Numbered from the stretch's first letter, positions 8,615-17,544 are shown. The stretch is 64,000 nt of DNA from Lactobacillales bacterium (GCA_031261705.1 JAISJD010000006.1:1-64000), one strand, 5' to 3'. Notes: a model not told the origin generated them from the sequence alone. A program made the numbers and translations.

Positions 8615-9700
8615 TCATATTATTTTTGAACTTAGAGATATCTTTTCATTCTCCTTTATATCTTTTAAACTAGATTCGATTTTCTGTGTCATCAACAACG
8701 GGATAGGAATACTAACTACTAACTGATGTCTAAATGCAGAACCGATATCGGGTTCAAAAAAACTTTGAATCAAAAGAAAAGAAAAGAAAAAGAAAATTAT
8801 ATATTTCAAATTACCTTCAAGAATATCAATCTTAAACTTGAATTTTGCTACAAAAATTGTCGCTAACACAGTATATAGCCAAACGTAATAAACGATTTCA
8901 TTGACTGAAGCTAAACCATCCAATGGAATTATTAAATTAATCAAACAATAAGCATTGTTCACTATATCTGTTAATAAATTCGTAGTAGGTATCCAATTAT
9001 TAATAATTGTTTTTGCAAAAATGCTCCCTATTCTATCTGCATTCGCACCTTCTTTTATTTTAGATATAAATTCATGTGTGAGAATGAAATAACCTACAGA
9101 TGATACAATTTGTATAAAAAAAGATATTGTAATAAATAATCTTACCTTAATTTCACGAAATTTATTAATAACTAAGAAAAAAACAAGTATAGATAACGCT
9201 AAGAACCAGTAATGTCTGAAAAATATGGCATAAACTAATATTGCACTCAGATAAAATATATAGAATTTACTCTTTTTGTAAAATAAGTATGAAACAGTTA
9301 GTAATGTAAATGGTATTAAATCCTTAGATACAAATGAAAAATACGCTCCGAAAACAAATATTTCAAAAATTAACAGAACAATTGAAAAAAAATTATTCAT
9401 GTTTATCTTAATTATAAAAAAAACAAAAAATAGAAATATTGTAAATGAAACAAATGCCATGCTTGCCTCAACAACGTGAGGAGAATCAGCTTGGAATCCT
9501 ATTAGTCTGTAAAAAGAAGCTGTGCTTTGATACGATGAGTCCCCTGAAAATACCATTCCTGAACTTGCAATAAATCTCCTTATTGTATTACTATCCGAAT
9601 GGAACCTATTAGGAATTATCTTAGGAGAGCTCAGGAAATAAAGTAGCATCCCTAACAAGATAAAAAAGAATAATGATAAATTACTATATATTTTACTCAC
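8615..9700 (-). CDS. Putative repeat-unit polymerase (Wzy-like membrane protein)
   Basis: About 361 residues with around ten transmembrane stretches and one longer polar loop, in the position expected for the polymerase of a Wzx/Wzy capsule system. Wzy proteins are too divergent for motif recognition, so the call rests on topology and context. The GTG start is chosen because GAGGTG lies six bases upstream; an earlier ATG has no ribosome site. The gene lies between the GT4 and acetyltransferase genes, and its very AT-rich sequence suggests recent transfer with its neighbours. Confidence 0.6.
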   Translation of the reverse strand: MSKIYSNLSLFFFILLGMLLYFLSSPKIIPNRFHSDSNTIRRFIASSGMVFSGDSSYQSTASFYRLIGFQADSPHVVEASMAFVSFTIFLFFVFFIIKINMNNFFSIVLLIFEIFVFGAYFSFVSKDLIPFTLLTVSYLFYKKSKFYIFYLSAILVYAIFFRHYWFLALSILVFFLVINKFREIKVRLFITISFFIQIVSSVGYFILTHEFISKIKEGANADRIGSIFAKTIINNWIPTTNLLTDIVNNAYCLINLIIPLDGLASVNEIVYYVWLYTVLATIFVAKFKFKIDILEGNLKYIIFFFFSFLLIQSFFEPDIGSAFRHQLVVSIPIPLLMTQKIESSLKDIKENEKISLSSKII

Positions 9701-9751
9701 TGTTTTCACCTCAAAACATTTAAAAATCAATTTGTAAGAAAAGAATTGTTT

Positions 9752-10882
9752 CTATAGATATTCTAATTTTATCTGTTTCATCATTTTTTTTATTGAAAAA
9801 CGATCAACATAGTCCATACTTAAATTATATTGATCTATTATATTCATTAAATCATTTTGAAGACATACGATTGAAGACGCCGCTTGGTCAATATCATTTT
9901 GTTTATACAACAAACCATTTACTGTGTTTTTAACAACTTCCCGATTCCCAGTGACATCCGTAGCCACCACTGGAACACCCGCGCGTAAAGCTTCAATCGG
10001 TGCATAAGGCAGTCCTTCATAAAGCGAGGTTAATAAGAATATATCATATGCTGAAACAATTAACTCGGAATCCTCTCGAAAACCTAATAATTTTACATTT
10101 TTTTGTAAATTGTTCTCGTCAATATATTTCTCAACCTCATCTTGTAATGGACCATCTCCCACCCATACAAACAAAGCTTTGGAATTTTCTTTTACCACTT
10201 CTTTAGCAATCTTCACAAAAGTTAATGGATCTTTTTGCTCCGAAAGCCTAGCATTGTTCCCAATTATAAAAGCCTCTTGGGATAATCCGAGAATATCTCT
10301 AGCTTCTTTTTTTGTTGGTAATTCAATTTCAGGTAGTCCATTATAAATCACTTGAAATTTATCGGGTTTATCAATATTCACTTGCAAAGCGGCTTCTTTT
10401 TCACCTTCAGATACATTGAATGTTTTAGTTGTCGCATACCTGCTTAAAAAGCGTTCAATAAAGATAAACAGAGCCTTCTTTTTTTTTGAAAATTCCTTTG
10501 CTTGAAAGGAATAAGCATGGGGAGTGTAAAAGACTTTCTTAACCCCTCTGCGTTTTGCTGCCATTCTTCCTATTACTCCAGCCTTTGAGCTATGTAAATG
10601 TACTACATCTGGTTTATTTGTTTTAATCCACTGGCTAATGAAATTATATGCAGATATATCTTCACTCGGATTTATTTCTCTCACTAAATGCGGGCATTCA
10701 ATCAATACAGCCTTTTTTTCTAAATCTTTTTTCTTTTCTTGAAAAACATTATCCACAGATAAAGTTCCATGAATCAAAAATACATCGAACTTTTCATCAT
10801 CTAGCCCTTCAATAAGTTGCACAACATGTTTTCTTAATCCTCCGCCAAGTGATTCCGCAATAAGTAGCACTTTTTGCTTCAT
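9752..10882 (-). CDS. Family 4 glycosyltransferase
   Basis: 376 residues, GT-B fold. The N-terminal domain starts KVLLIAESLGGGLRKHVVQLI. The C-terminal domain carries the donor-site signature DIFLLTSLYEGLPYAPIEAL (E-x7-E type) followed by PVVATDVTGNREVV. The GGAGG eight bases before the ATG is clear. It is the second gene after the priming transferase, so it is likely to add the second sugar to the undecaprenyl-linked residue. It resembles EpsD/EpsF-type enzymes; exact specificity cannot be seen. Confidence 0.85.
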   Translation of the reverse strand: MKQKVLLIAESLGGGLRKHVVQLIEGLDDEKFDVFLIHGTLSVDNVFQEKKKDLEKKAVLIECPHLVREINPSEDISAYNFISQWIKTNKPDVVHLHSSKAGVIGRMAAKRRGVKKVFYTPHAYSFQAKEFSKKKKALFIFIERFLSRYATTKTFNVSEGEKEAALQVNIDKPDKFQVIYNGLPEIELPTKKEARDILGLSQEAFIIGNNARLSEQKDPLTFVKIAKEVVKENSKALFVWVGDGPLQDEVEKYIDENNLQKNVKLLGFREDSELIVSAYDIFLLTSLYEGLPYAPIEALRAGVPVVATDVTGNREVVKNTVNGLLYKQNDIDQAASSIVCLQNDLMNIIDQYNLSMDYVDRFSIKKMMKQIKLEYL

Positions 10883-10909
10883 TCTTCTTCCTCCCTACCT
10901 ACAAAAACA

Positions 10910-10947
10910 TCCACAAACACCGCACAAACCAAAAAGGTGTTTATGGA
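10910..10947 (-). terminator. Hairpin between priming transferase and GT4 genes
   Basis: Arms TCCACAAACACC and GGTGTTTATGGA pair with one mismatch. On the minus strand the second arm is followed by TGTTTTTGT. The stem lies inside the operon, so it probably attenuates rather than ends transcription. Confidence 0.5.
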
Positions 10948-10967
10948 CATTATTTATTTTCAATATT

Positions 10968-11681
10968 CTAGTAAGCACCATTTTTAGATGCCTTATTTAC
11001 AACTGACTTCACCAAAATGCCAACCGTCTTAGCAATAATCACTACATCTTGTCTAATAGATTGATTCTCGATATACCGAATATCCAGTTCAACCATTTCA
11101 TCAAAACTAAGCTCATTACGTCCACTGATTTGCCACAAGCCTGAGCAACCTGGCTTCACTGTCAGACGTTTTAAATCATTCTTTGTGTATTCTTCCAGTT
11201 CACGAGTGATTGGAGGGCGTGGACCAACTAAAGTCATATCACCTCTTAACACATTCCAGAGCTGTGGCAACTCGTCGATAGATGTTTTGCGAATGATTTT
11301 CCCAATACGAGTGATTCGCGGGTCATCCTTCATCTTGAACATAGCACCTTCTATTTCGTTGAACTGCTTTAATTCTTCTAATTTTTCTTCTGCATCTACG
11401 CACATGGAGCGGAATTTCCACATCTTAAAGGTTTCTCCACCTTTACCAACACGCTCCTGTGAGAAAAATACAGGACCTCCATCTTTTCGCACGATAACTG
11501 ACACTACTAAAAATATTGGGCTTAAAAGAATTAATCCAATACTAGCGCCAAAAATATCCATGGATCTTTTTACTATTTTGTATCTCCTTGTTGTATGTAC
11601 GATTTCAGGAGGGACATCAAAATGAGCAGAATGTACTGGCTGCTCTACGTTTTTGAATTGACTATCTTTTGAAGCTTCCAT
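10968..11681 (-). CDS. Undecaprenyl-phosphate sugar-1-phosphate transferase (priming glycosyltransferase)
   Basis: About 237 residues from MEASKDSQ, which has GGGGG seven bases upstream. An earlier in-frame ATG at 11759 lies almost at the predicted transcription start and is unlikely. One membrane helix (SMDIFGASIGLILLSPIFL), then the bacterial sugar transferase signatures QERVGKGGETFKMWKFRSM, DELPQLWNVLRGDMTLVGP and KPGCSGLWQISGRN. It lacks the large N-terminal membrane domain of WbaP-type proteins, so it is the short PglC/EpsE form. It starts repeat-unit assembly by loading the first sugar phosphate on undecaprenyl phosphate. First gene of the promoter-bearing glycosyl operon. Confidence 0.9.
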   Translation of the reverse strand: MEASKDSQFKNVEQPVHSAHFDVPPEIVHTTRRYKIVKRSMDIFGASIGLILLSPIFLVVSVIVRKDGGPVFFSQERVGKGGETFKMWKFRSMCVDAEEKLEELKQFNEIEGAMFKMKDDPRITRIGKIIRKTSIDELPQLWNVLRGDMTLVGPRPPITRELEEYTKNDLKRLTVKPGCSGLWQISGRNELSFDEMVELDIRYIENQSIRQDVVIIAKTVGILVKSVVNKASKNGAY

Positions 11682-11770
11682 GAGCGTATCCCCCTGTATA
11701 TTATGTATGTTTTCTATGTGCAAAGAAAATGATTTTTTCATTTGCTGGACGTCAAGCATTTGTCAAAAAC

Positions 11771-11799
11771 AGTATAGCATGTTTTCTTTCAACTTACAA
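11771..11799 (-). promoter_or_regulatory. Promoter of the glycosyltransferase operon
   Basis: TTGTAA (794-799 of this kilobase) and TATACT (771-776) separated by exactly 17 bases on the minus strand, about 85 bases before the likely start of the priming transferase. This gives the sugar-assembly genes a promoter separate from that of cpsCDB. Confidence 0.65.
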
Positions 11800-12300
11800 T
11801 AACACTTTTAAGCTACATTCAAGTTTTTTTCGTTTATTTCGGTATTTCCTTTTTTTCTCTTAAAAGTTGATGAAATCACAGCAAAATATTAAGATTCGTT
11901 AATAAAACCCATGCAAGACAATGAATTTTTATGATAAAAATAAATATTAAGCTACTTATTATTCGTCATTTACCTGTTTGTCTAATTTCTAAAGCACCTT
12001 GACTGATTGAAATTAAATAACAGTTATCTCTAAATTTTAGGTTATCTTATTTTCCTATAAAAGTACCGTTTTTTGTAAAACATTAAAGAAGACAAGCCCG
12101 AAACGTCTCCATTTTCTTTTGTTTTCATGAAACTTTCTGGTAAATCTTGCGTTTTCATAAGTGACTTTCCGTCTTTTAGACTAAAATATAACATTGTAAC
12201 CGTACAGTATTTCACCTGTCTATTTTCCTATAAAAAGTTCAGGAAAAAGTACTGTTATAAAAAGCGCTATTAAAAGATTGGAAACGTTCTAATTCTATGA
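11800..12300. other. Non-coding spacer with a repeated motif
   Basis: No credible gene. The stretch contains two copies of the 15-mer TATTTTCCTATAAAA (12048-12062 and 12221-12235) upstream of the glycosyl-operon promoter. A GGAAACGTTC sequence near 12276 only partly fits the catabolite-response consensus. Otherwise AT-rich and featureless. Confidence 0.5.
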
Positions 12301-12322
12301 AAAAATTTTTTTAATCGAACCT

Positions 12323-12350
12323 AAAGCACCTCTAAAGCGTGAGGCGCTCT
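12323..12350 (-). terminator. Probable terminator of the sortase cassette
   Basis: A hairpin AGCGCCTC / GAGGTGCT immediately after the stop codon of the cassette's last gene. The adjacent T-run is weak, but a second A7T6 inverted repeat follows about 20 bases on. Supports separation of this cassette from the downstream glycosyl operon. Confidence 0.4.
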
Positions 12351-12353
12351 AAG

Positions 12354-13202
12354 TTAATATCCGGTTAAGCCTCGTCTCGTCTTTTCTGATAAAATTGCTG
12401 AGATAATCCCCAACACGACAAGCACAAGCCCGATAATAATGAACATCCATAAGAAGCTGTTAATGTAGCTAGTTAAAAATTGATACATCGCTGGGCTTTG
12501 AATCCCGACATTTGCGAAAATATCTTTTACTAAAAGATAAGCAGGAACGCCTATCCCCATTAAGCCCGCACCAATCAAGCTATAAGATGAAAAACGCATG
12601 AGACGGTGTTTATATCCTCTAAGTGACACAAGTAATGCGGCACTAACTAGCCCCCACAAGACCCCCATAGTCGCAGTCATCATGGTTAAAGTATTTTTAT
12701 ATTTTGTAATTTTTTGCCCAAATTCCACTAAAAACGGCAAGCGTACGTAACTAGCGTAAATATCCACTAGCTCATCGCCTAACTTATTGACCGATTCTAC
12801 CGATTGAACTTCTTTGCCTTCTTGCTTGGCATACGTGTTGATTTTATCGACAATCAAGGTTTTTAGCTCTGCTGTCCCTGTAATTTCATATTTCACACCC
12901 GGATTATACGCTGCTTTGAAGTAATTTTTGACATTGGCTTCGACGGTTTCGACAGGTACGGCATTTTTCAACACCTCTTCAGGCACGTTACTTCCTAGCG
13001 CATAGCCCGCAATGTCCTTATTGATTTCTCCAGTTAGCTTAGTGTAATACTCCGTTTTGTTGGCGACGCTTTCCATGTGTTTTTCGTTAAACAGAGTCAC
13101 ACGGATACTTAGTAGAATCAAGAATAAAAAGAGAAAAATCGTCCCAATAAACGTTAACATCAACCGTGGGAGATTTTTTGGCAAGCTGTTATGTTTCTTC
13201 AT
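12354..13202 (-). CDS. Two-ended membrane protein of the sortase cassette
   Basis: About 282 residues from MKKHNSLPKN, chosen for AGGAGG nine bases upstream that overlaps the stop of the sortase gene. One N-terminal membrane helix (residues ~12-35) is followed by an extracytoplasmic region of ~140 residues and then three or four helices to the end. The outside part has Lys/Glu-rich helical sequence without known catalytic motifs. The family is not recognised by name; similar proteins are expected next to dedicated sortases. Likely role: presenting or processing the anchored protein encoded two genes upstream. Function inferred from context only. Confidence 0.6.
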   Translation of the reverse strand: MKKHNSLPKNLPRLMLTFIGTIFLFLFLILLSIRVTLFNEKHMESVANKTEYYTKLTGEINKDIAGYALGSNVPEEVLKNAVPVETVEANVKNYFKAAYNPGVKYEITGTAELKTLIVDKINTYAKQEGKEVQSVESVNKLGDELVDIYASYVRLPFLVEFGQKITKYKNTLTMMTATMGVLWGLVSAALLVSLRGYKHRLMRFSSYSLIGAGLMGIGVPAYLLVKDIFANVGIQSPAMYQFLTSYINSFLWMFIIIGLVLVVLGIISAILSEKTRRGLTGY

Positions 13203-13215
13203 TACAATCTCCCTC

Positions 13216-13884
13216 CTAGTGATGTTCGTCCACAGTTGGACCACTGATTTGTTTTCCAATGACAATCGCCCGATCTCTCGCCCAACCAATCGCATCAAGT
13301 GGATAGCAGGTATAAAGAAAGGCGCGTTGTTCCTTGGTTTGCCCTAGCTCTTCAAGTACCATTGGATCATCTGATTGAATGATTTTTGTCTCAATCACTC
13401 TATAAGTAAATTCGCCATAGTTCGTTTTAATCACAAACTCATCACCCACTTGTAAATAATAAATATTCCCAAAAATGGGTTGATTATGTCCTCCAATAAT
13501 CGTCGTTCCCATTTCACCCGGAAACTTACTGTTTGCGTACATGCCCGCACCTTGAGCTAGTACGTCTGTGCTATCACCATAAAATAGGGGAGTTTTGATG
13601 TCTACCTTGTCGATGATAACCTCTCCATAGCGGTCGCCCACTTTCGGATAGGTAATTTGAGAAGCAAGTAGTTTCCCATCATCCGATTTTTGGTTATCCA
13701 CACCGTCATATAAATTCACTGATTTCTTTTGAAAATCAGGTTTGTCATTTAATAAAAGTAATGAGGTGGTCGACTTAGCAAAATCAATGACAGGTTTTCC
13801 CACTGTATTGATGATGAAGTAGCCTACAATCATAAAAATTAGAGGCATATAAACATATGCCCCTAATCGACGCCATCTGTTCAT
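13216..13884 (-). CDS. Dedicated sortase (class A/D-like transpeptidase)
   Basis: 222 residues: one N-terminal membrane helix (YVYMPLIFMIVGYFIINTV), then the sortase beta-barrel with His in GGHNQPIFG near 127, catalytic Cys in LYTCYPLDAIG near 192, and Arg in WARDRAIVIG near 204. No C-terminal membrane helix, so it is not a class C pilin polymerase. The start codon touches the stop of the surface-protein gene, indicating coupled translation. It very probably anchors that LANTG protein. The TCYP loop and PLDAIGWARDR spacing resemble class D-type enzymes; exact class is uncertain. Confidence 0.9.
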   Translation of the reverse strand: MNRWRRLGAYVYMPLIFMIVGYFIINTVGKPVIDFAKSTTSLLLLNDKPDFQKKSVNLYDGVDNQKSDDGKLLASQITYPKVGDRYGEVIIDKVDIKTPLFYGDSTDVLAQGAGMYANSKFPGEMGTTIIGGHNQPIFGNIYYLQVGDEFVIKTNYGEFTYRVIETKIIQSDDPMVLEELGQTKEQRAFLYTCYPLDAIGWARDRAIVIGKQISGPTVDEHH

Positions 13885-14447
13885 TAAGCGTTTTCTTGTT
13901 TTTTGCTTACGAATGCTGCACCTGCTGCAACAGTCACTAAGCCTAATAACGCAATACCACTTGTCGCATAATTTGCGCCAGTGTTCGCTAAGATAGCACC
14001 AGGTTTTGTAGTACCTCTTCCAGTAGTTGCGCTACCATTTGACCAAGTACCAGCTAAAATTTGCGCAATAGATACGCCCACTTTTGCTTGGATGTCAGCT
14101 GCTAATGCTGAAACTTTTGAAGCTACATCTGCTGGTAATAAAGCTAATAAATCGTCAAGAGTTTTTACATTTGCTGTATCTACTCCTGCTGATTTAACTA
14201 ACGCTACTACTTCATTAATGTCGCTAACAGCTGCTGCTGCATCCGCATCTGATAAGTCTACTGTTTTAAAGTAGTTATTTGCCTGATTAAGATAATCAGA
14301 CGTCATGTGGCTCCCTGCAGCTGCTTGAGCCGCTGAGATAACAGATTGCTCTGCCGGTGTAATTACACTAACTTCAGCAGCTGATGCTGGTAAAGCAAAA
14401 GAAGCTAAAGAGAGGAAAGCCACGACAGCGAGTAAACCTTTTTTCAT
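13884..14447 (-). CDS. Secreted cell-wall-anchored protein with LANTG sorting signal
   Basis: 187 residues. Signal peptide MKKGLLAVVAFLSLASFALPASA, then an Ala/Val/Asp-rich helical region (~25-130), a short Ser/Gly/Thr linker, and a sorting signal: LANTG near 151, hydrophobic ALLGLVTVAAGAAF and basic tail SKKQENA. LANTG departs from the usual LPxTG at position 2, matching a partner sortase with altered specificity next door. A strong AAGGAGG precedes the ATG. No known adhesin domain. The small size and helical content suggest a structural or stalk-like surface protein. Confidence 0.85.
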   Translation of the reverse strand: MKKGLLAVVAFLSLASFALPASAAEVSVITPAEQSVISAAQAAAGSHMTSDYLNQANNYFKTVDLSDADAAAAVSDINEVVALVKSAGVDTANVKTLDDLLALLPADVASKVSALAADIQAKVGVSIAQILAGTWSNGSATTGRGTTKPGAILANTGANYATSGIALLGLVTVAAGAAFVSKKQENA

Positions 14448-14559
14448 AGAAAGACCTCCTTCAAAAATTATATATATAATTAGCAGCTAACAAGATATGT
14501 AGTATGCTAAGTATACCAACTAAATCCTCAGTTTTATGACATGATTTAGGGTCAACCAC

Positions 14560-15297
14560 TTAGAGTGCGCGGTAACGTTTCACCTGAATGTCGTCTCCAT
14601 TAATGACAGAGCGTGCGACATCTGTGAAATATTGTGTTTTTTCGTCTCCATATTTCTTCTCAATCACCTTGAATGCTTCTTTTAGATAGAAATTTCTATC
14701 GCCTAAACGGTGCGCATCACTCGCCACCATCTGCACTAGGTTATTTTTTATGAGAAGATGAGACAGCTTTTTCACCTTGCTGCCGTATTTTCCGACAACA
14801 GACGGTGCAGTTACTTGTGCTAAACATCCCATATTCAAATAGTTCACTAATAAATTAGGATTTTCTTGAATCTCCGTATAGCGCTCTGGATGAACAATGA
14901 CCGGAACAATCCCCCGTTCAAGCATGTCACTAAGCATCTTATCGGTGTACTCTGGAATATGTGCGGTTGGAAATTCCAACATTAAATAACGGTCATTCAC
15001 ATCTGCAAATAGAATTACATCAGAGTCGATTTCATCCATCAACTGATGATGAATCCGTACCTCCTGCCCCTCAAAAAGCGTGATGGGAATGTTTTCCTCA
15101 TCTAGTTCCTTTTGTAAATCCGATACCGCAACAAGCACTTTCTCTTTTGGATTTGAGTATTTCATATTATGATGAGGTGTGCATAAAATATGTGTGATGC
15201 CGTCTTTTGCCGCTTTTTTCGCCATTTTCAGACTATCATCCAATGTCTGTGCGCCATCATCTACCCCTGGAAGAATATGACAATGTAAATCTATCAC
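14560..15297 (-). CDS. cpsB: PHP-family tyrosine-protein phosphatase of the capsule regulatory module (CpsB/Wzh, YwqE-like)
   Basis: 245 residues; GTG start with GGGGAG ten bases upstream. The PHP metal-binding motifs are visible: MIDLHCHILPGVDDGA at the start, CTPHHN near 40, EGQEVRI near 80, and SDAHRLGDR near 193. These manganese-dependent phosphatases remove phosphate from the tyrosine cluster of the partner kinase and so control capsule chain length. It follows the kinase and chain-length genes in the standard C-D-B order. The next gene downstream on this strand belongs to the sortase cassette, not to sugar transfer. Confidence 0.9.
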   Translation of the reverse strand: MIDLHCHILPGVDDGAQTLDDSLKMAKKAAKDGITHILCTPHHNMKYSNPKEKVLVAVSDLQKELDEENIPITLFEGQEVRIHHQLMDEIDSDVILFADVNDRYLMLEFPTAHIPEYTDKMLSDMLERGIVPVIVHPERYTEIQENPNLLVNYLNMGCLAQVTAPSVVGKYGSKVKKLSHLLIKNNLVQMVASDAHRLGDRNFYLKEAFKVIEKKYGDEKTQYFTDVARSVINGDDIQVKRYRAL

Positions 15298-15351
15298 TTC
15301 TTTTTTACTCCCCTCGTTTAACCACTCTGACTGACAAAGTCCCCCAATCCT

Positions 15352-16077
15352 TTACTCCGTCTGGTCTTGTGACTTGGAATTATATTCGTAGTAGTAGCCA
15401 CCTTGCGCACCCTTCGTGCCATTAAAGACGACCCCTACAATATTCGCTTTCGCCATTTCTAACAATTGTTTGGAAGTTTCTAGTTCCACCTTATCTGTTT
15501 GTCGTTCACGAACCACTAAAATTGTTCCGTCTGTACGACTGGCTAAAATTTGCGCATCCGTCACAGTCGCAACGGGCGGTGTATCGAAAATGACTAAGTC
15601 AAACTTTGTTGATAAATCGTGAATGACTTCATTCATTCGATTGGTTCCTAATAATTCAGATGGATTCGGCGGCTGTGGTCCACTCGTCAAGACGGACAAG
15701 CGTTCAACACTCGTTTCTTGGATATAGTCCGAAAAACGAGCCGTGCGGTCACGGAGTAAATCCGATAATCCATGATTATTTGGTAAATTCCATGTCAAGC
15801 CAACGGTAGGTTTTCGTAAATCGGCATCTACGAGTAGAGTCCGAATCCCCGCATCCGCAAAAACAACCGCAAGATTATTCGCTGTGGTTGATTTTCCTTC
15901 AGATGGGCCTGCACTGGTGACTACTAATGTTTTTAAATCTCTGTCGACCATTGAAAAACGAATGTTTGAACGAATGGTCCGATATTGTTCTGAGACGGTA
16001 TTTCTTTTTTCAGAAACGGTAATCAGAGATACTGGTTTGGTTTGTGAATTGTATTTATTTCGTTTAAAGATACCCAC
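15352..16077 (-). CDS. cpsD: Capsule tyrosine autokinase (CpsD/Wze)
   Basis: 241 residues; GTG start with AAGGAGG eight bases upstream. BY-kinase motifs: Walker A SAGPSEGKSTTANNLA near 56, Walker A' LLVDADLRKPT near 80, Walker B DLVIFDTPP near 158, and a C-terminal tyrosine cluster GGYYYEYNSK that is the autophosphorylation site. It works with the membrane adaptor encoded just upstream and the phosphatase downstream to regulate polymer export and length. Length and motifs are typical of the split Gram-positive form. Confidence 0.92.
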   Translation of the reverse strand: MGIFKRNKYNSQTKPVSLITVSEKRNTVSEQYRTIRSNIRFSMVDRDLKTLVVTSAGPSEGKSTTANNLAVVFADAGIRTLLVDADLRKPTVGLTWNLPNNHGLSDLLRDRTARFSDYIQETSVERLSVLTSGPQPPNPSELLGTNRMNEVIHDLSTKFDLVIFDTPPVATVTDAQILASRTDGTILVVRERQTDKVELETSKQLLEMAKANIVGVVFNGTKGAQGGYYYEYNSKSQDQTE

Positions 16078-16089
16078 GCTTCGTCCTCC

Positions 16090-17034
16090 TTATACTCGTT
16101 CACGTCTGCGACGATGTTCTTCTAATTGTCCTGTATCAACGGGTGGTCGTTCCATTTTTGGCTGCACCTTTTTAACGGGTGGTTCCATAGTACGCTGCTT
16201 CACTGTCCGAACGGCCGCCGCTGACGGTGCTGCTTCAACTTTTTTCTCTTTCACTGGCGTATGCGCATGTTCTAGCATTTGTTTGCGTGGCTTCGGTTTG
16301 GCAGGCACTGCAACTGGCGCACCAGTCAAAATAGAGTTTTGTAGCTCACGACTCGTTAACATAGAAACTTCACCTAAAATTGGCAAGCCAACCACATCGG
16401 TGATGAATCGTGGGTCTTTGACCGTCTTATCCAGAAATTCTAATAAGAACGCAATGCCGACACCTAACATTAAACCAATCACGGCACCAATCGCCACATT
16501 TAATTTGTTATTTGGTGAGACAGGGCGATCGTTTATTTTTGCGGGACTAATAATAGAAACTTTATCTACTTTTAGCACCTCACCTGCACGTTTTTTAAAG
16601 ACAGTTGCCGTCTTATTGGCGATTTCCATCGCTTCTTTTGCGCTTGTTGAGATGACTTTGATTGAAAACATTTGTGAATTTTGGCTTTGTTCCACACTAA
16701 TCATACTGCTTAGCTCGCCAGAGGAATGTTGAATCCCATCTTCTTTCGCAAGTTCTGAAGCTACTTCATCAAGCACGACATCTGATTGAATCAAGTCTTT
16801 ATATGTATTGACCATCAAAATGTTCGTGTTTAATTCACTTTGTGAGCCTGCTAAACCATTATTTTGCTCATTTGACTGAACAACGAGCTGTGCTTCTGTG
16901 CCATATTTCGGGGTAATAAAGAAAAATGTTACAGCAGCTGCGGCTAACGCTCCTAAAATTAGGGTAACTACGATTAAGCCAAAACGTTTTTTGATGACTG
17001 CAAACATCTCTTGTAAACTAACGGTTTCTTCCAT
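16090..17034 (-). CDS. cpsC: Capsule chain-length regulator/kinase adaptor (CpsC/Wzd) with extended C-terminus
   Basis: 314 residues. Wzz domain at the N-terminus with two membrane helices (about 17-40 and 175-195) flanking an extracytoplasmic loop; PVSPNNKLNVAIGAVIGLMLG is the typical second helix. The cytosolic tail beyond ~225 is much longer than usual (family ~230-260) and is rich in Pro, Lys, Ala and Arg (e.g. VPAKPKPRKQ and EEHRRRRERV). The tail would contact the kinase encoded 12 bases downstream. First gene of the capsule operon, with an SD AGGAGC and a good promoter upstream. Confidence 0.88.
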   Translation of the reverse strand: MEETVSLQEMFAVIKKRFGLIVVTLILGALAAAAVTFFFITPKYGTEAQLVVQSNEQNNGLAGSQSELNTNILMVNTYKDLIQSDVVLDEVASELAKEDGIQHSSGELSSMISVEQSQNSQMFSIKVISTSAKEAMEIANKTATVFKKRAGEVLKVDKVSIISPAKINDRPVSPNNKLNVAIGAVIGLMLGVGIAFLLEFLDKTVKDPRFITDVVGLPILGEVSMLTSRELQNSILTGAPVAVPAKPKPRKQMLEHAHTPVKEKKVEAAPSAAAVRTVKQRTMEPPVKKVQPKMERPPVDTGQLEEHRRRRERV

Positions 17035-17076
17035 CTATTTGTATGCTCCTGTATATTTTTTTCAGTTTCACATCTA

Positions 17077-17105
17077 AGTATATAGAACGGTTGCTGTAAA
17101 AACAA
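17077..17105 (-). promoter_or_regulatory. Promoter of the cpsCDB operon
   Basis: TTGTTT (17100-17105) and TATACT (17077-17082) with a 17-base spacer on the minus strand, about 40 bases before the cpsC start. Confidence 0.6.
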
Positions 17106-17544
17106 GTCTTTCTTAAATATTTCTTCATTTATAAAGTTATTTAAACTTTGAATATTGCTTAATAAATCCTTATAGCATTCAAAGAAAGAGTTCAATCATG
17201 CTCTTTGTTTACCGCTTTCATCCTTTCCTTTCTTCTTTTTTTTATTTGAAAAAGAACAATTAAAGATACCCATTGAATGTTATTTTAGTATATAAAAAAT
17301 GCACCATTTATCAAATGAATCTGTGAATTTAAACGTTTTTTCTAATAAATAATGAAAAGGGAAAACGTTTTTTATTCCTCACGAAGATTATCCGTTTTCA
17401 TTATCTCACGTTTTCCTCCTAAATGAAACTTTTTTAACAAATAAGAAATAGTTATTCAATTAATAGAAATACCACCATTTTCGTTCATTCGTCACGGATT
17501 CGTAACCTTTTGTAAAATTTTCGCAAAGAAATTGTAAAATACTC
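17106..17544. other. Divergent intergenic region, capsule operon / dacA
   Basis: About 440 bases without a credible gene. Three AACGTTTT- or ACGTTTT-containing stretches occur at ~17331-17420, two embedded in GAAAACG / AAACGTT contexts resembling weak catabolite-response sites. No better-defined operator was seen. Confidence 0.45.

Noticed and set aside
15884-16732. Long plus-strand open frame of 282 codons
   Set aside because: Lies opposite cpsC and cpsD, has no SD and an unnatural Ser/Thr/Arg composition; shadow of the capsule genes.
17331-17420. Confirmed CcpA sites in the capsule/dacA spacer
   Set aside because: The AACGTTTT words match only about 11 of 14 consensus positions; too weak to claim.
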